From Hansfordia pulvinata (Eukaryota; Ascomycota; Sordariomycetes; Xylariales), in contig BJKQ01000010.1 of assembly GCA_006538405.1 (NCBI GenBank), positions 1,240,001 through 1,304,000 on the forward strand: DNA of 64,000 bases, written 5' to 3'. Position numbers and translations under genes: made by a program. Below are positions 23,247-35,681 of the stretch, one piece after another. How positions within the stretch are numbered: the stretch's first letter is position 1; each line of letters starts with the position of its first letter. A model generated the notes under the pieces. It searched no databases, was not told the DNA's origin, and saw only the letters and a list, made by a program, of their open reading frames with translations.

Positions 23247-23573
23247 ACCACGGCCAGCCAGCTCCGCCCCCCGGGACTCGTCCAAGAAGACACCCGCGAG
23301 CTTACTTACACCAGCAGTCCATCTTTGCAGTCACCGTGTCTGGAAATGCCCTCTATAGAGAATGAAATAACCCTTTCCTGCCGTGCCCGTCTTGAAGCAT
23401 AAAAGAAGCCATGATTCCAAGTGTCTGGTCGAGTCTGAAGAACCATCAGCAGTCTCATCTCACCTCTCTACTACGCACTGGGAAGCCCCAAGACAGCAAC
23501 TCTTATTTCCCATAATTACACGCAACCACACACGACTTGCCCGCCGCATCTCTTTCTCTTTTCTTCCACAGTC

Positions 23574-24868
23574 ATGGCCCCTCCAGTCCAGCTCCCCACC
23601 CGGCCTCTGGGCAAGAACGGCCCCCAGGTCCCCCGCATCGGCCTGGGCATGATGGGCGAGGCCGGCAGCTACGGCGTCAAGGCCGATGAGGCTGAGCGCC
23701 TCGACTTTCTCGACCAGGCCTACGCCATGGGCGAGACCTTTTGGGACACGGGTGAGTTCGCACTATCTTGCCTAACCTTCCCCGCCACGCACAACACAAA
23801 GAGAGGAGGCCAAGCCGGAGAACAGGGAGACTGACCCCCCTCACAGCCAACCTGTACGGCGACTCGGAGCAGGTCCTCGGCAAGTGGTTCGCCAACAACC
23901 CGGACAAGCGCGAGGACATCTTCCTGGCCACCAAGTTCGGCATCCCGCCCGACCACAACCCCCTCAAGCCCGACGCCAGCCCCGAGAACGCCCGCCGCTG
24001 CATCGACGAGTCCCTCGCCCGCTTGGGCCTGCCCCACGTCGACCTGTTCTACCTCCACATGGTCGACCGCGTCACCCCCATCGAGAAGACGGTCCGCGCC
24101 ATGGCCGACCTCAAGGCAGCCGGCAAGGTCCGCCACCTCGGCCTGTGCAACTGCAGCGCCGACACCCTGCGCCGCGCTCACGCCGTCCACCCCATCACCG
24201 CCGTCCAGATGGAGTACAGCCTGCTCGAGCGCGAGCTCGAGTCCCCCGAGCGCTCCGTCCTCCAGACCGCCCGCGAGCTCGGCATTGCCCTCGTCGCCTA
24301 CAGCCCCTTGTCCAAGGGCCACCTGTCCGGCGCCATCCGCACTATCGAGGACGTCAACAAGAACGGCGACTTTCGTGGGAGTGAGTTCTCTTTCTACCAT
24401 TTCGTCTTCCCTTTCTGCACTCATCCTCCCGTCCCTTGGCCTTCTTCTTCCTCTCTCCTCGTCCCCCTCCCCCTCCTCTCAATAAACATCCCCGCCCGAT
24501 GCTTAGAGCTGACTTATCCCCCTCCCCCTTCAACAGAGCGCCTCCCGCGCTTCAGCGAACAGAACTTCGCCAAGAACCTCGAGCTGATCGACCGCGTCGG
24601 GGCCATCGGCGCCGCCGCGAAGCCGCGCCCCGCCACCACGCCCCAGGTCGCCCTGGCCTGGCTGCTGGCCCAGGGCGACGACATCTTCCCCATCCCCGGC
24701 GCCTCCAAGCCTGCCCGCGTGGCGGCCAACCTCGAGGCCTTCGACGTCGAGCTCAGCCCGCCCCAGCTCGAGGAGCTGAGCGGCATGGCCGCCCACGTTG
24801 CTGGCGACCGCTTCCCGCCCCCCTTTGGCGACCTCGTCTTTGCCAGCACGCCGACACTTGAGGAATAG
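23574..24868 (+). CDS. NADP-dependent aldo/keto reductase (YakC/AKR13-like)
   Basis: Three exons (23574-23751, 23847-24380, 24537-24868) give 347 residues. The protein begins with the family lead R-P-L-G-K-N-G-P-Q-V-P-R-I-G-L-G-M-M-G. Catalytic-tetrad candidates are visible: Asp58 in W-D-T-A, Tyr63 in N-L-Y-G, Lys in L-A-T-K-F-G and His in D-L-F-Y-L-H. The usual Y-x-H-R-x-D becomes L-H-M-V-D. The A-Y-S-P-L-S-K-G-H-L-S-G and I-P-I-P-G-A-S-K cofactor loops are intact. It should reduce carbonyl compounds with NADPH in the cytosol; the physiological substrate is unknown. The gene is tail to tail with a Zn2Cys6 regulator (196 bp between stops), and its upstream region carries CCAAT boxes and a Zn2Cys6-type palindrome. 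Confidence 0.9.
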
Positions 24869-25064
24869 GACGGGGGGTAATGTGCGAAGGGAACAAGACT
24901 GAATCGAGGTTGTGTTTGGGTTCGGAGCCGCCACGGCAGCGGTGTTTCCGCGCATGTGCTGTAGATAAGGAAGATGCTCTACGGGGTTATTTAGAGTAGT
25001 TGAATGGCTGCATGTCATTCCAAGGGCTCTGGTGCCAAGTCTTGTGCTGCTCAGTCAACAAAAA

Positions 25065-27188
25065 TCATGAACCTGGCCACGATCGAGATCCATGGTGATA
25101 CCCCCATGTGGGTAGCTGACTCACATCAGAGGCCTGGGGCAGGCCGAGCACATTGCCGTATGCTGCCAAGTCTGGCGGCGGGACGCTGAGATCAAGCCAG
25201 TCTCCCACTTCTGGCCATAAGAGAACCGTCCCAAGCATGGGAGCGATGAGGCGATACCCGTACGTCTCCTTCTCGAGAAGGGGAAGCACAGGCGCCATCG
25301 TGAGCTTAGGCGGCTCTTCGGCGCCGCAAATGCAAAACGCTGTCCCTAGAGCAGCCTCCGCCTCGACCTCCTTGAGCGCGCTGATGGTCAGCGTCCAAGG
25401 CTCCGCGTGCCCCGGGCGGCCCATCACCTTGGGAATCAGTTCGATCAGCTTGGCGACCAGCTTGAGATCCTGCGGCCTCTCGTGCTCAATCATGTTGTCG
25501 AGCCCCTGCCGGTGGCCGTCAATATGAGACAAAAGCAGCGTCACAGCGGCCAGGCCGCACTTCTGCGCCACGCCGCGCGAGTGGTAGTCGGGGATGCCGT
25601 ACTCGTGGCGGTCGATGAAGATGGAGATGAGGCGACGGCTGGCGTTCAGCGCGATCGACCTGCTGTAGGTGTAGTCCGGCTCGGGCCCGAAGACCTGGCT
25701 ATTCGTGGAGAGAGGCACGAGACCCGGGACAACGTAGGGCAGGTGAATGAAGATAAGAAGCTCCTCATGGTGAGATTGTATCATAAAACGGTCCAGCAGG
25801 TCGTCGGTGACGGTCGTCCACTGACGAAGTTCCACTCCTGTGACGATCCACCAATCGGCGGGGACGTTGCGGGCGGCCGTCCGCAGTGCAGAGTCGAGAG
25901 CCCTTGTCTCATTGTATCCGACATTCACCAGCTCGGGGTATTCCCTCTGCTGGCGGAACCGTTCGCCCCTCGAAGACATGTGGCCGAGCAGCTGCAGATG
26001 CAACTTCTCCAGTGCCTTGATTGGATCTGGCTCGTCGAGTTGGCACTCGTTAACCACCGTATTCCCGGGCAGGAACGCCGGAACGCCTAGAATCAAGGCC
26101 AGCGATCTTTCAGATAGTGCGGTGTTGAGCCACAACAACTTGGGCCCGTCGTTGCTGCCGACGAGTCCGTTGGAGCTTGGGCTGCTGGCCGGAGAGTCAA
26201 GCTGGTCAATGCCGATCATTCGGCTGATCTTCATGGCCCGCTGCAGAGACCGCATCCCCATTTTCCAGTGGCCACCAGCAGCACAGTACATGCCCATCAG
26301 CAGCAAGGTCAACACCCCTTCGCTGGACCGAATGAGGTTGTCTGAAGACATGACATGGTGATAAGCCGCGTAGAAGTACCGGTTGGCCTCGTCGCCCGGC
26401 CCGGAACTTGCAAATCCTCTTCGCTCTTTTGATCCGGGCGGGGTCCCTTGCTGAACACTCAACGCGAGCTCGACAAGCTTTCTTGCCAAGGCTACGGGGT
26501 TGGCTTCCGGAGATGGAAGCTCAGAGGCAACGGGGAAGACGTCGAGCCCAGTCGGATTGTCCAGAGCACTGTATGCCTCGCGCATCATCTTGTGCGAGAA
26601 GAACCGGCAGCTGCCGATCACTTGCGAGGTGGTGGCTGGTGGTGGAAAGAATGAGAAAAGAGTCCTGCTCAGAGCCGAGAGGTTGTCGAGCGGTGCTGGC
26701 AGCAGTCGACGCGCCATCTGGGGCCTGGACAGAGCGGCGTACTGATGGCCCGCTGCTGGTCGAGCATGGCTTAAAGCCTCAAATCCGGCGTTTAAGAGGA
26801 CATGGTCGTGCTGTGAGTGGCCTGGATGCTTGGCCAGTGCGCGCAGCTCAGTGCGCTTCTCGCCGTTGCTGGCGGCAGAGGCGGCCGCCTGAGACTGGGT
26901 GCCGGGCTTTGCGCTCGCATTGCGCGTGGGAAGGGCGACGGTCTGCGGGATGCACTGCTTGCCCTTGGCCTTGCACGACACGCAAGCATCGCGGACGCCG
27001 GGCTCAAAGTCGCAGCGAATCTTGCGGCGGCGACACTCCCAGCAGTTGGAAGTCCCGCGGCGAACCTTGCGTCTCACCACGCGGGGAATCGCGTCGGGCG
27101 CAGGTGACGATGAGGACGACGACATGACACGTCGTCGCAGGTCGCTCGTGTCGTCAAAGCCTTGGCTGAGGGTTTGGGCCGAGTTCAT
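25065..27188 (-). CDS. Zn2Cys6 transcription factor with fungal-specific regulatory domain
   Basis: Read as one exon of 707 codons starting at the ATG at 27188. The zinc cluster is Cys49-x2-Cys52-x6-Cys59-x9-Cys69-x2-Cys72-x6-Cys79, preceded by a basic Arg/Lys stretch and a Ser run. The middle and C-terminal parts resemble the fungal transcription-factor homology region, with L-L-L-M-G-M-Y-C-A-A-G, then S-L-Q-R-A-M-K-I-S-R-M-I-G, then L-W-L-N-T-A-L-S-E-R-S-L-A-L-I-L-G. It is a nuclear DNA-binding regulator with unknown targets; the adjacent reductase is a natural candidate. A GTGAGT..CAG pair at 25124-25073 could be a 52-nt terminal intron and would give a different, shorter C-terminus ending at 25055. 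I cannot decide between the two. Confidence 0.85.
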   Translation of the reverse strand: MNSAQTLSQGFDDTSDLRRRVMSSSSSSPAPDAIPRVVRRKVRRGTSNCWECRRRKIRCDFEPGVRDACVSCKAKGKQCIPQTVALPTRNASAKPGTQSQAAASAASNGEKRTELRALAKHPGHSQHDHVLLNAGFEALSHARPAAGHQYAALSRPQMARRLLPAPLDNLSALSRTLFSFFPPPATTSQVIGSCRFFSHKMMREAYSALDNPTGLDVFPVASELPSPEANPVALARKLVELALSVQQGTPPGSKERRGFASSGPGDEANRYFYAAYHHVMSSDNLIRSSEGVLTLLLMGMYCAAGGHWKMGMRSLQRAMKISRMIGIDQLDSPASSPSSNGLVGSNDGPKLLWLNTALSERSLALILGVPAFLPGNTVVNECQLDEPDPIKALEKLHLQLLGHMSSRGERFRQQREYPELVNVGYNETRALDSALRTAARNVPADWWIVTGVELRQWTTVTDDLLDRFMIQSHHEELLIFIHLPYVVPGLVPLSTNSQVFGPEPDYTYSRSIALNASRRLISIFIDRHEYGIPDYHSRGVAQKCGLAAVTLLLSHIDGHRQGLDNMIEHERPQDLKLVAKLIELIPKVMGRPGHAEPWTLTISALKEVEAEAALGTAFCICGAEEPPKLTMAPVLPLLEKETYGYRLIAPMLGTVLLWPEVGDWLDLSVPPPDLAAYGNVLGLPQASDVSQLPTWGYHHGSRSWPGS

Positions 27189-29054
27189 CAGGGTGGCTTA
27201 CGAACCAGCGAGACCTGGAGGCGGATGCATGGCACTAGGTACTCGGAGTACATCAGCCCTGTACGGTACCTTGTTCATCGCAGTGGCCGATGGGGGAACG
27301 TCACTGCCTCCATCCTTCTCCGAACGACACTGACTGGGTCCACTGGGTTCGAATCCCCTGTCGTCAGTAAAGCCACAGGTATTCCTTCATTTGAACAGCC
27401 CTCACCGCGAAGCTTGAAGACACTACTGAAACCCATGCTCAGGGCGAAATCTGGGCATTTATCCATGGCCTATACGCACGGGAAGATGCAGCGTCCTTCT
27501 TTGATCATGTCGGGTTTTTCCAAGCTCGCTATCTCCTACGCGGCTAGGTATTTGGTGGTTTTTAGGGATCAAATGCGGTCAATCGGCCCTGCAGGACACT
27601 TCAATCGCCACATCCATTCGGTATGCGTCAAGGGCGCCACAGGGAAAATGGTGTGATATGTGTGTGTCATGTGTTATACAAGTGAATAACGTACAAGATA
27701 AGTTCAATCAAGTGCAGGATGTTTAGGTAGGTGTACTCGTAGAGGACATGCATACATGTATCCCGCATCATTTCATTATCAGGCACCTTGCAGGGGTGAG
27801 GGCCAAGCTGCCGCCACGAAAGTGTGCACTGACATGGTTTGTCCCCAGCGGATGCCCGCCAAACGCCGACCTCGGGCGCATTAGTTATATCCAAGATAGT
27901 GTGAGTGAGGCGACTCCTGCTAGTCTCGCAGGACGCTACCGCAAATTATTACCATGCGCAATTCCATCGCTTGGAACGGGATTATATCTCGAAGCAGTGG
28001 CAGCAGCGGCAGCGGCAACAAAGAAAATAGGCCGATATTCCGGTTGAATCCACCACAGACCAGTTGCTCGTTCCGCTCGCAGAAGAGCCAGCGGGTGCCG
28101 CGATCGCCAGGCGCCGTCTAATGTAGAGCGGCCCACAACCTACAGGACATGGACTGTTGGAGAATGGTGGAGCTTTTGTCTGATGGCCTTACTCTCTCTT
28201 CTTCTCTTCTTTTTCCCCCCTTTTCTCCCTCGTCATCGCCTGGTTCCTCGCTGATGAGCACGCCGGATGCGAGGACAGTTTGGGTGGCTGGTCGGGTGAT
28301 CCAATAGCAGAGCGCTTCATCAGTGCTGCAGACTGCCTTGTTCTGATTTTCCGTACAAACGTCACAGGAATGACAGCACCTGCATGGGTGTACCCATGCC
28401 GGCAGTGCAACAGTCAATACTCGAGAGAGGCGCGCCCCGTGATCAAGCAGAGGAAATAACGCCCCAGTAGCGGTGAGCTTTCCAAGCAAGCGAGGGACTG
28501 CTCTCGGACCCATCACCCTGGCCCCTCATTTGGGGGAAGATGCCGATTGCAAGCAGACAGGACGACGTGTCTTTGCGGGGTCCGACGGGGAGGTTGGCGG
28601 GCGGGGGGGGCGGGTTTTCGAACGTGCATAGAAGCCGGCCGAACAAATTTAATATGCACGCTGCCACGTGCCGTCGAGTCCCCGATCCCTGTCGGTCTGC
28701 GGTCAGGCCTCGGCGATGGGAGTCACGACGAGGGCTTGCTCGGTTGGAGCGCCTGCTCCCCCCCCCCCCCCCCCCCCCCCCCCACACACACACACCCATC
28801 TGTGCTCGTGTTTGTCGCGGCAGTTTGGCGCAGTGTGAACGACAATTGTGGGCACGAGCTGGCCTCTGCAGCCCATGAGGGCTCCAATCAAGCCGAGGCA
28901 AGCAATCAGGGATGATTAAGTCGTTTGTATTCATTCAATGTCATAAGTCGGCTTCCCTGTACTCCGGGCAGATTTCCGAGCAGGGCCAGTGGCTGAGGTG
29001 CAGGTAATGGGGAGGAATGCAGATGCGTCGCTGTTCCTTTCACTCGTTCGGGCA
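27189..29054. other. Intergenic region, about 1.9 kb, between two Zn2Cys6 genes
   Basis: No gene recognised. It contains one TACTCGTA octamer (27734-27741), a tRNA-like T-arm string near 27347 that does not fold as a tRNA, and a long C run at 28758-28783. Confidence 0.45.
28758..28796. repeat. C26 homopolymer followed by (AC)n
   Basis: Twenty-six consecutive C residues (28758-28783) followed by about six AC units. Its exact length is likely to be uncertain in any assembly. Confidence 0.9.
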
Positions 29055-31015
29055 TCATCCCCACGGCTCCATGTTGTGGAGGAAGCAGGTGAGGAATTGG
29101 CGCATCGAGGCGCAGGTGGGCTGGGCGAGGAACTTTGCGACCTTGTCTCGCTCCTCGAGCACCTCGTCGGCGGGGAAGGAAGCGAGGCCCATGATAGCGG
29201 CCCCCACTGGCACGGTCCCGCATTGCATGCGGAAGATGCCGGCCGCCGGGTGCCCAAAGATTGACATGTAGCGGATAATTTCGCGGCAGAACCCCAAGAT
29301 CTTGACGCGCCGGCGAGGCACATCGTCGGGGAAGATCTCGCGCCCGCACAGGCCGTGCAGCACGATGCAGGCCGTCCAGTAGAGCGAGATGACATGCGTC
29401 GCGGCGAGTTCGCTGGTCGTGATGGCCTCGGTGGGCTGCACGTTTTCGCGCAGCGTTAGGCCGGGCCGAATCTGCGCCTCGCATCGGACGAGGTCGTCGG
29501 CAACCTTGTGGTACCGTTCTTTGAGCTGGGCCAGCAGCCGTTCACGCTCGATCGGATCCGTCGCGGCCTTGACCTCGTCCACTCCTTGAAGCAGCGACGG
29601 ACAGTCGATGAATACGTCCAAAACCAGGTCTCTGCTGGTCTTCTTGTGAACCGTCCAGGGCTGCGTCTTCCACTGTGGCTCGGCCGCAAACGACGCTTTT
29701 CTAGTCCGTATTCCCGTGATGCACTGCACCTGTCAGTAAGGGCCATGACGCGGCGCCAGGAGGCTCATGGGGTTGACTCACTAGGTGCATCCGCTGCTCC
29801 ACGAACATCCAGTGAGGGTGGCCGACGGCAAAGGCGTGTGGCGACTTCGACTTGATAAAGGTGGCGTCACCCGTCTTGTGCACCAGCCAGGTGGAGATCT
29901 GGGGCGTGCCGCCCTCGAGGCCAAATAGAGACTGAGAAGCAGTCAGAGCTGAGCACTCCCAAGAGGCGGGAGACGCAGGGGATCAGTCGAAGCACCTACC
30001 TCGTACAGACTGAACAGCCTGATGGTGGCCAGAAGCCCAGCGTCCAAGCCTCCGCCGTCGGATTCCGTCGCCTTGAGAGCCATGGCGAGGTTCTGGAGCG
30101 CTTCCGAGTATAATCTGATCCCGTCCTCCTTCATCCACTGGTGGTTATCTCTGCGCCCAATTGTTGACAATGATATCGCCAAGGTGGCCTTTTTCACTAT
30201 GTGGTTCGAGCCGTGATCAAGCACGGCGGCAGACAGGCCGTCGGGCATGTTGCCGACGGCATCCAGAGGGATCGACTGTCCATTCGGCAGGTAGTCGGAC
30301 CAGAACAAGTCCGAGTACTTTTGGCTGTAGGCCGACAGCGTCAGGCTATCGGGGAGAACGACGGTAGCGCCGGGGCGGATCTTGATTGCGCTGGAGGGCG
30401 TGGCGGGGGAGGGCGTGACGGGCGCGGGCGGCGACGTCGAGGCCGAGGCTCTGTTGTTGGCGACGGGCTGGATAGTCGCGTTCCGGAACTTCCATTCCCT
30501 CGAGTAGCCGCCGCAGGGGATGCAGGCCTTACGGCATTGCGAGCAGGCCGGGCGCTGCTGGTCGCACTGGGCAGACGAGGGGGGTTAGCGGCGGCGGTGA
30601 CGACAGCATCGCGTCTCGGGGGGCCAACAAGGACGGAGATGCGCCACGCGCATTGCAGCAGGTAGCAAGGAGAAAGGGGGCAAGGGGGCTGGCTTACGCC
30701 TTTCTTGCGCTTGCGACAGGTGTTGCAAGCCTTGGACTGGCCCGAGAAGCCGGCGGCGCGGGGCGCCTGCAAGGCGGGGGCGGCGGCGGCTGTGGCTGGA
30801 ATCGGGGCCGGCGGCGCGGCGGCGGTGCGAAACGGGAGGGGCTGAGCGGCGGCGGCAGCGAAGGCGACGGGATGGGCGAGAAAGGAGTGCTGCAGGGTGT
30901 GGGCGGGCGGAGGGACGACAGCGAGGGTCGAGTCGGGGGGGCTCTGGCCTTGAGAGGAATGGGAGGAGGAAGGAGAAGGAGAGGACGAGTCGCCAAAGTC
31001 GACAATGCCCTGCAT
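29055..31015 (-). CDS. Zn2Cys6 transcription factor
   Basis: Four exons (31015-30698, 30566-30000, 29931-29782, 29729-29055) give 569 residues. The start is the first ATG of the frame. Residues 1-90 are Ser/Pro/Ala-rich. The zinc cluster is Cys97-x2-Cys100-x6-Cys107-x6-Cys114-x2-Cys117-x6-Cys124, followed by G-G-Y-S-R-E-W-K-F-R-N. Intron 1 splits it just before Cys107. The rest fits the fungal-specific regulatory type seen in many Zn2Cys6 proteins of this length (C-x2-C-I-P-C-x-G-Y-x-R-x-W). Nuclear regulator with no visible target; neither neighbour is a metabolic gene. The 5' leader holds GGGTC and CACAGG tandem runs at about 31055-31110. Confidence 0.85.
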
Positions 31016-34000
31016 GGCGTTCAGGCAACGACTGGAGGGGAGAGGGCAGGCGGCGGTCGGGTCGGGTCGGGTCGGGTCAGATGGGGCACAGGCACAGGCA
31101 CAGGCACAGGACGACGGTTTGAGGTAGTCAGCGCGCAACTTGCAGCAGCGGCAGCAGCGGCAGCATCGTGACCGGCGCAGCTTCGAGACAGAAACAGAGG
31201 GACGGGCAGGCAGGCAGATCTAGATCGCAATAACGGCGTGTCGCGAACGGGGCAGAGGGGATGAACAGGGTAATAAGGGCCCGAGGCTTGCAGCGAGCGA
31301 CGTTTGGTGGGCAGCAGGTCAGCGCTAGCCGCAGTTGTGACGGAGCACGTTGGATCCTCGGACACACGCACACACACACACACAAACACACACACATACA
31401 TACACCACCTGCACCTATTGCTAGGTCCCCGACCTTGCGGATAGTTACTCCTCCTAAGAAGACTCTGCCACTACGAGTACTTACCCATGTCTCTTCCTCT
31501 CTGCTCGAGCCTACGAGGACTCCGTATGGTAGCAGTGGGCTGCCAATCTGATCGTCGTTGCAATGTGTACCCATATATAGAAGCAGACCCCCAGCGGCTT
31601 GGCGGGGCAGGGATGGATGGATGGCGCTGCGAGCGACTCTCGACACTCCGCTACCGAATCGGCGCTTGACGGACGAGGACTGCTCGCCGGCCCAGTACGA
31701 GTAGTAGTGCCGAAAGCCGCCCGCTGCACCCGCACGACCCGTTGCACGCCCCTGGAAGCCTTCCGGGCCGCGAATCTGCCGAGGCAAGACTTGGTACACC
31801 TATCACTGCTCCCTACCTGCCTACCTTTACCTACCTTACCTAGTACCTGACATACCTACTTACCTACCTCCTATCTATCTATGTATTTGCTCACCTTTTG
31901 TGAGAAGGCCACGCGTGCCACAGACCGGGGCGGGTAAACAGTTTGCAAAGGGGAGCGGGGTGTGGGGGGGGCGAAGATGACGGAGGAGACGGAAGAGACG
32001 GCGGGTACGCAAGGTGGGATAGGAGTGTGCACTGGCGCTGGGGGCAGCCCTGCACCTCTTTTAGTCCTGTGGAGATGAGGCCGGTTCGAGTCAACGCGGC
32101 CCCATCCATCATCAGGATCGCGCGGACAGCCTCTTCGCCGGCTACCAGGTTGCAGCCGCCAACTGCGAGTACCTAATAGATTCTACTCTGTGCTCCGTAC
32201 ATACTCTGTGAACTCATATCATGTGAGGAGTACGAGTAGGGGTTCCAGGGGTTCCGGGGTTTGGGCATGTACTCGGACGGGTCCGCTTGCTAACAACTCC
32301 CCGGTCCCGAGACAGAACCGACTTGGTGCGGTCTCTTCAGCCCTACATGTGGGCGAGATGAGTGGCAAAACAGAGCAGCAAGTCAGACATATGTCTACCA
32401 AGTCAGGTACGTGACTACGAGTATACCCAAGATACAACTCATAAGTGGTCACGGAATGTTTCCATCCCTGCTTCCATGTCGGGTTGTACGAGTTCTCGCA
32501 ATAGGCAAGGCACCTGATGATAGTTGATCGATATTGCCAGCACCTCCTTGCCAGGTAGTACTGGAAACGACACAGCACCCGAACGAATACGACAGTGGCC
32601 TCGCTTGGGGCTGTCAGAGATGCGGCACTGCTCGTAACTGCAAGGACCCTTCACTCACCTCGGGGATTCCCCAGCTACGTAAGACGCAACCTTTCTAGTT
32701 GCAATGCGAGAAATACGTGGATCCAGTAACTTGGGTTGGGTACGAGTCCAGTTTCTGTAGGTACACCTGATTGCGTATGCCCACGGGCGATTGAGCAGGT
32801 ATACAAGTGGATCCAGTCGCTTCAAGATGTTGTCAGTCACCCACCGGCAGAGATCCATCATGCCCTCACATGCAACATGAGATACACCCATGGATGCATG
32901 TAAGTCCAAGCATACAGGTACCCAACGCAGGTGTCTGAATCGGATTACTCTGGATATAGTAGACATGGTCGAACAAGGCAATGTCTCCTATTCGGGCTGC
33001 CAAGTCTGATCGCCCGTTTGCTCGCTCGCTCGCTCGCCTGCACTGGCCTCAGGTTCGCAGGACGGGGCAGGTGAGAAGCATCAGTCCAGGTCTCGTGCGC
33101 AATTCGAGTAGCACTCAGGGGAGCCGGCCCAGGGCGCCGGCTGTCTACATGGATGTAGCTCTTCCTACATTCACATACCTACCGCATGTACTCGTGCGCA
33201 CATAGTAGCAGTGCATCGATACATGGATAGCCCTCGCTCTGAAGGACCGCGGTCAGGGTTTAGGGTAGCATCCGGCGTCCTGGCTGCACGGGCGGCTCCA
33301 CACCCAACCACGGCCGCTTCCAAGCTCGAGGCTGTCGATACCTTAGGTACCGCAAAGTCCCGCCCTGTCCGCGTAAATTCGGAATACTCGTAAAGTTTTA
33401 TGGATGTGCTCTGTTCCATTCCACCTGGTATATTCCAATGCAGAGGGTATGGCAGAGGCAGGAGCATCCCGGGAGCAGCTAAAAGCAGAAAGTCGTACCT
33501 TGAGTGCTTCTACTCTAAAAGTAAAAGTCGTGCCCCTCGTCGTGCCTCCAACTGGGTACGGGCACCTCGTCAGGAGGAACTCGTAGCTGGCACTCTGCTT
33601 AGACCCAACTGCGCCGTTGGAACCCGTCTGCCGGATTCGCCGGAGGCGCCACTGCATGTAAAAGGACGGGAAGGGGTGGGCGGAGAGAGAGCCGTGATTG
33701 GTGCAAAAAGGAGGTTTGCGCACAGGCGGTCGAGGGTGCAAGCCTCGTCGTCGCCGTCCCAAGCAGTGAGTGAGCGAGTGATGCGGGAGTGAGCCACGGA
33801 ATGGGGTTGCGTCGCGGTAACCTTGGTTGCAGGTACCTACCGAGTATCGCATCCATCCAGTCAACACGGGCGGGATGCATGCATCCGTCCTGTCCTATGA
33901 GGTACCGTAGTTAGTGCTGACGACTTGGACACGGCTCGCTGCCCTGTGCATCCTTTCCGCCCCCATCATGCCTGCCCTTCATGCTTCGGCTCTGTGCAGA

Positions 34001-35681
34001 TCAGGTCGCACGCCTCGTGACCGACCTCCATCTCGCATCCTCTACCCAAGGTCCCAACCCACAAATCGTCCGCCGCGGCTGATTGATTTGGAATTCCAAC
34101 AGACAGACACGACACACAGACGCCAGTAGCCAGCCAGCCTTGCGCTGCCCTCCGCCCGTCCCGCGTCTGCGCCGTTCGATCCTTCCAGGCCCCGTCGCCC
34201 CAGACAAGTCTAGGATCCAGGTCCCGATGAACTCTATCGGGGGCCCGCCGGTTCGTCCCACCGCCAGCCGACTCGCGTCCAGCACGGTCAGGCTGCCGTG
34301 GCCGCCCGCGCCCAAACTCTTATTCAACCTTTCACCTGGTACTGGGAGTACATACCTGTTAGGTAAGCTGGGAAGAGGTCATGTATGTACTCGCAATAGG
34401 ACGCATCTACTCGAACGCGCATCCTCCACACCCTAGCCCGCGATCGGCGAAGCACTCGGTCGGCAACGCAGCGGAAGACGGGGCGCGCAAAGTTTAGGCT
34501 CGCCACCCGTTCTTTTTCGGGGCCCCGCCATCGTGGTTCGTCAGGGCCGCCCGCCCGCTCCCTCCCCTTCACCGACCTAGACCTTATCCGTAGCACGCGA
34601 CCAGGCAAATCGCACGGAGGCGAAGCGGCCGTTCGACTGGTGCGCCCCGCGTCTGGGGCTTTTCGGGTAGGGCCCCGAAAGCGCTGCTTCGGAGGGCCCG
34701 TAGTGCATTGTCCTCCGAGTCGTACATAATCACGATGACTCGGGAGCAGGCTCGCCTCGTCGCTTGCAGCTCCGGGCCATGAGACAGGGCGTTCAGCTTG
34801 TCCCATCACAGAAAGGATTTGCTCTCCTTCCCATGGGGTCTCTTTCGTTGGTGGTGAGAACCGACCCAAGAAGTCAACTTGCAAAGAGACAGTACTCGTT
34901 GGGGAAACGTAGTACGATCCAAGTAGTTGCTGCCATGATGAGACTGCTATCGACCCCTGCCAAAGAACCCTCGCCCTGACACATGTGAGGATCCTCCCAA
35001 GACGCAATCGCGCAGCCATCCTTGCATTCGTCTCTATCCGTTCAAGAATGTTGACCCACGTGGTCGCCGAGACGGAGGAATATGGGGGGCTCGGTGAGGT
35101 GCTTGCGGCCTGACCCTAGACGCATCTGCTTGCAGCTTCATGAGCCTTCGCTGGCGTTGCACAGCCTCGCAGTGCGCCCATCTGAACGATACTAGACTGC
35201 GGCACGACAGCGTCTGCAGACTGTTGGAGGCTTCCAGGCTTTTGGAACCTGGCGGGGTCTTGGGCCAGGAGCCAATACCCAATGACCCCCATCAGAGGCC
35301 GATCAGGTCCTATTTTTTCTTTGCTCAGAGCTCGGGACCTGGAGGACTTGAACTCTGAAGGTAGGTTTATGTGATTTTTTTGGAGTATCCTTGGTTGTTG
35401 CCATCTTGCATGGCTCATCGCCCATTTATTATTCAGTAGTTCCGCTATCAGGCGCCTCTTGTGAGACACGCTGAGCGGGACTTGGAAAGGCGGTGACTGG
35501 GGTGCAGGACCCGACTGGGGTTGGAGAATGAATTTCAGGGTTCATGTTAGCTTGATAGAGATTATGCTCCCCGTTCAACTTTCAGCTGCAGAATATAAAT
35601 GTTCAGGCGAGACTGTCTAATCTGCGGGGGACCATCTGCGGCAAGGGACCAGCCTTCCTCGGTCGTTGGCGCTGCCACTTC
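31016..35681. other. Gene-poor stretch, about 4.7 kb, rich in short repeats
   Basis: No gene is supported. Open frames exist on both strands but have no recognisable domains. Visible structure: GGGTC (about 31055-31078) and CACAGG-type runs (31085-31110), CA runs (31363-31399), an ACCT/ACTT-rich block (31811-31880) and five TACTCGTA/TACGAGTA octamers (31472, 31696, 32231, 32417, 33385). Base composition is less GC-rich than the flanking genes in parts. It could contain an old, unrecognisable transposon relic or long regulatory DNA. Confidence 0.5.
31811..31880. repeat. Imperfect (TACC)n/(CTAT)n repeat
   Basis: A run of CTACCTACC, TTACCTACC and ATACCTACTTACC units ending in CTATCTATCTATG. Similar short TACCTACC strings recur at about 14945 and 54255. 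Confidence 0.7.

Larger units (their letters stand above)
22273..23573. other. Intergenic region, about 1.3 kb, upstream of the aldo/keto reductase
   Basis: No gene recognised. It contains four ATTGG (reverse CCAAT) pentamers, a 14-bp perfect palindrome and a CA run at about 23094-23118. The 150 bases before the ATG at 23574 are C/T-rich, as in many fungal promoters. Confidence 0.5.

Noticed and set aside
27330..27375. A GGTTCGAATCCC string resembling a tRNA T-arm with matching flanks
   Set aside because: No D-arm or anticodon arm at the right distance, and the T-stem has mismatches; no cloverleaf could be drawn.
34324..35019. Minus-strand open frame of 231 codons in the gene-poor interval
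   Set aside because: Arg-rich shadow-like composition, no homology pattern and no neighbouring exon.
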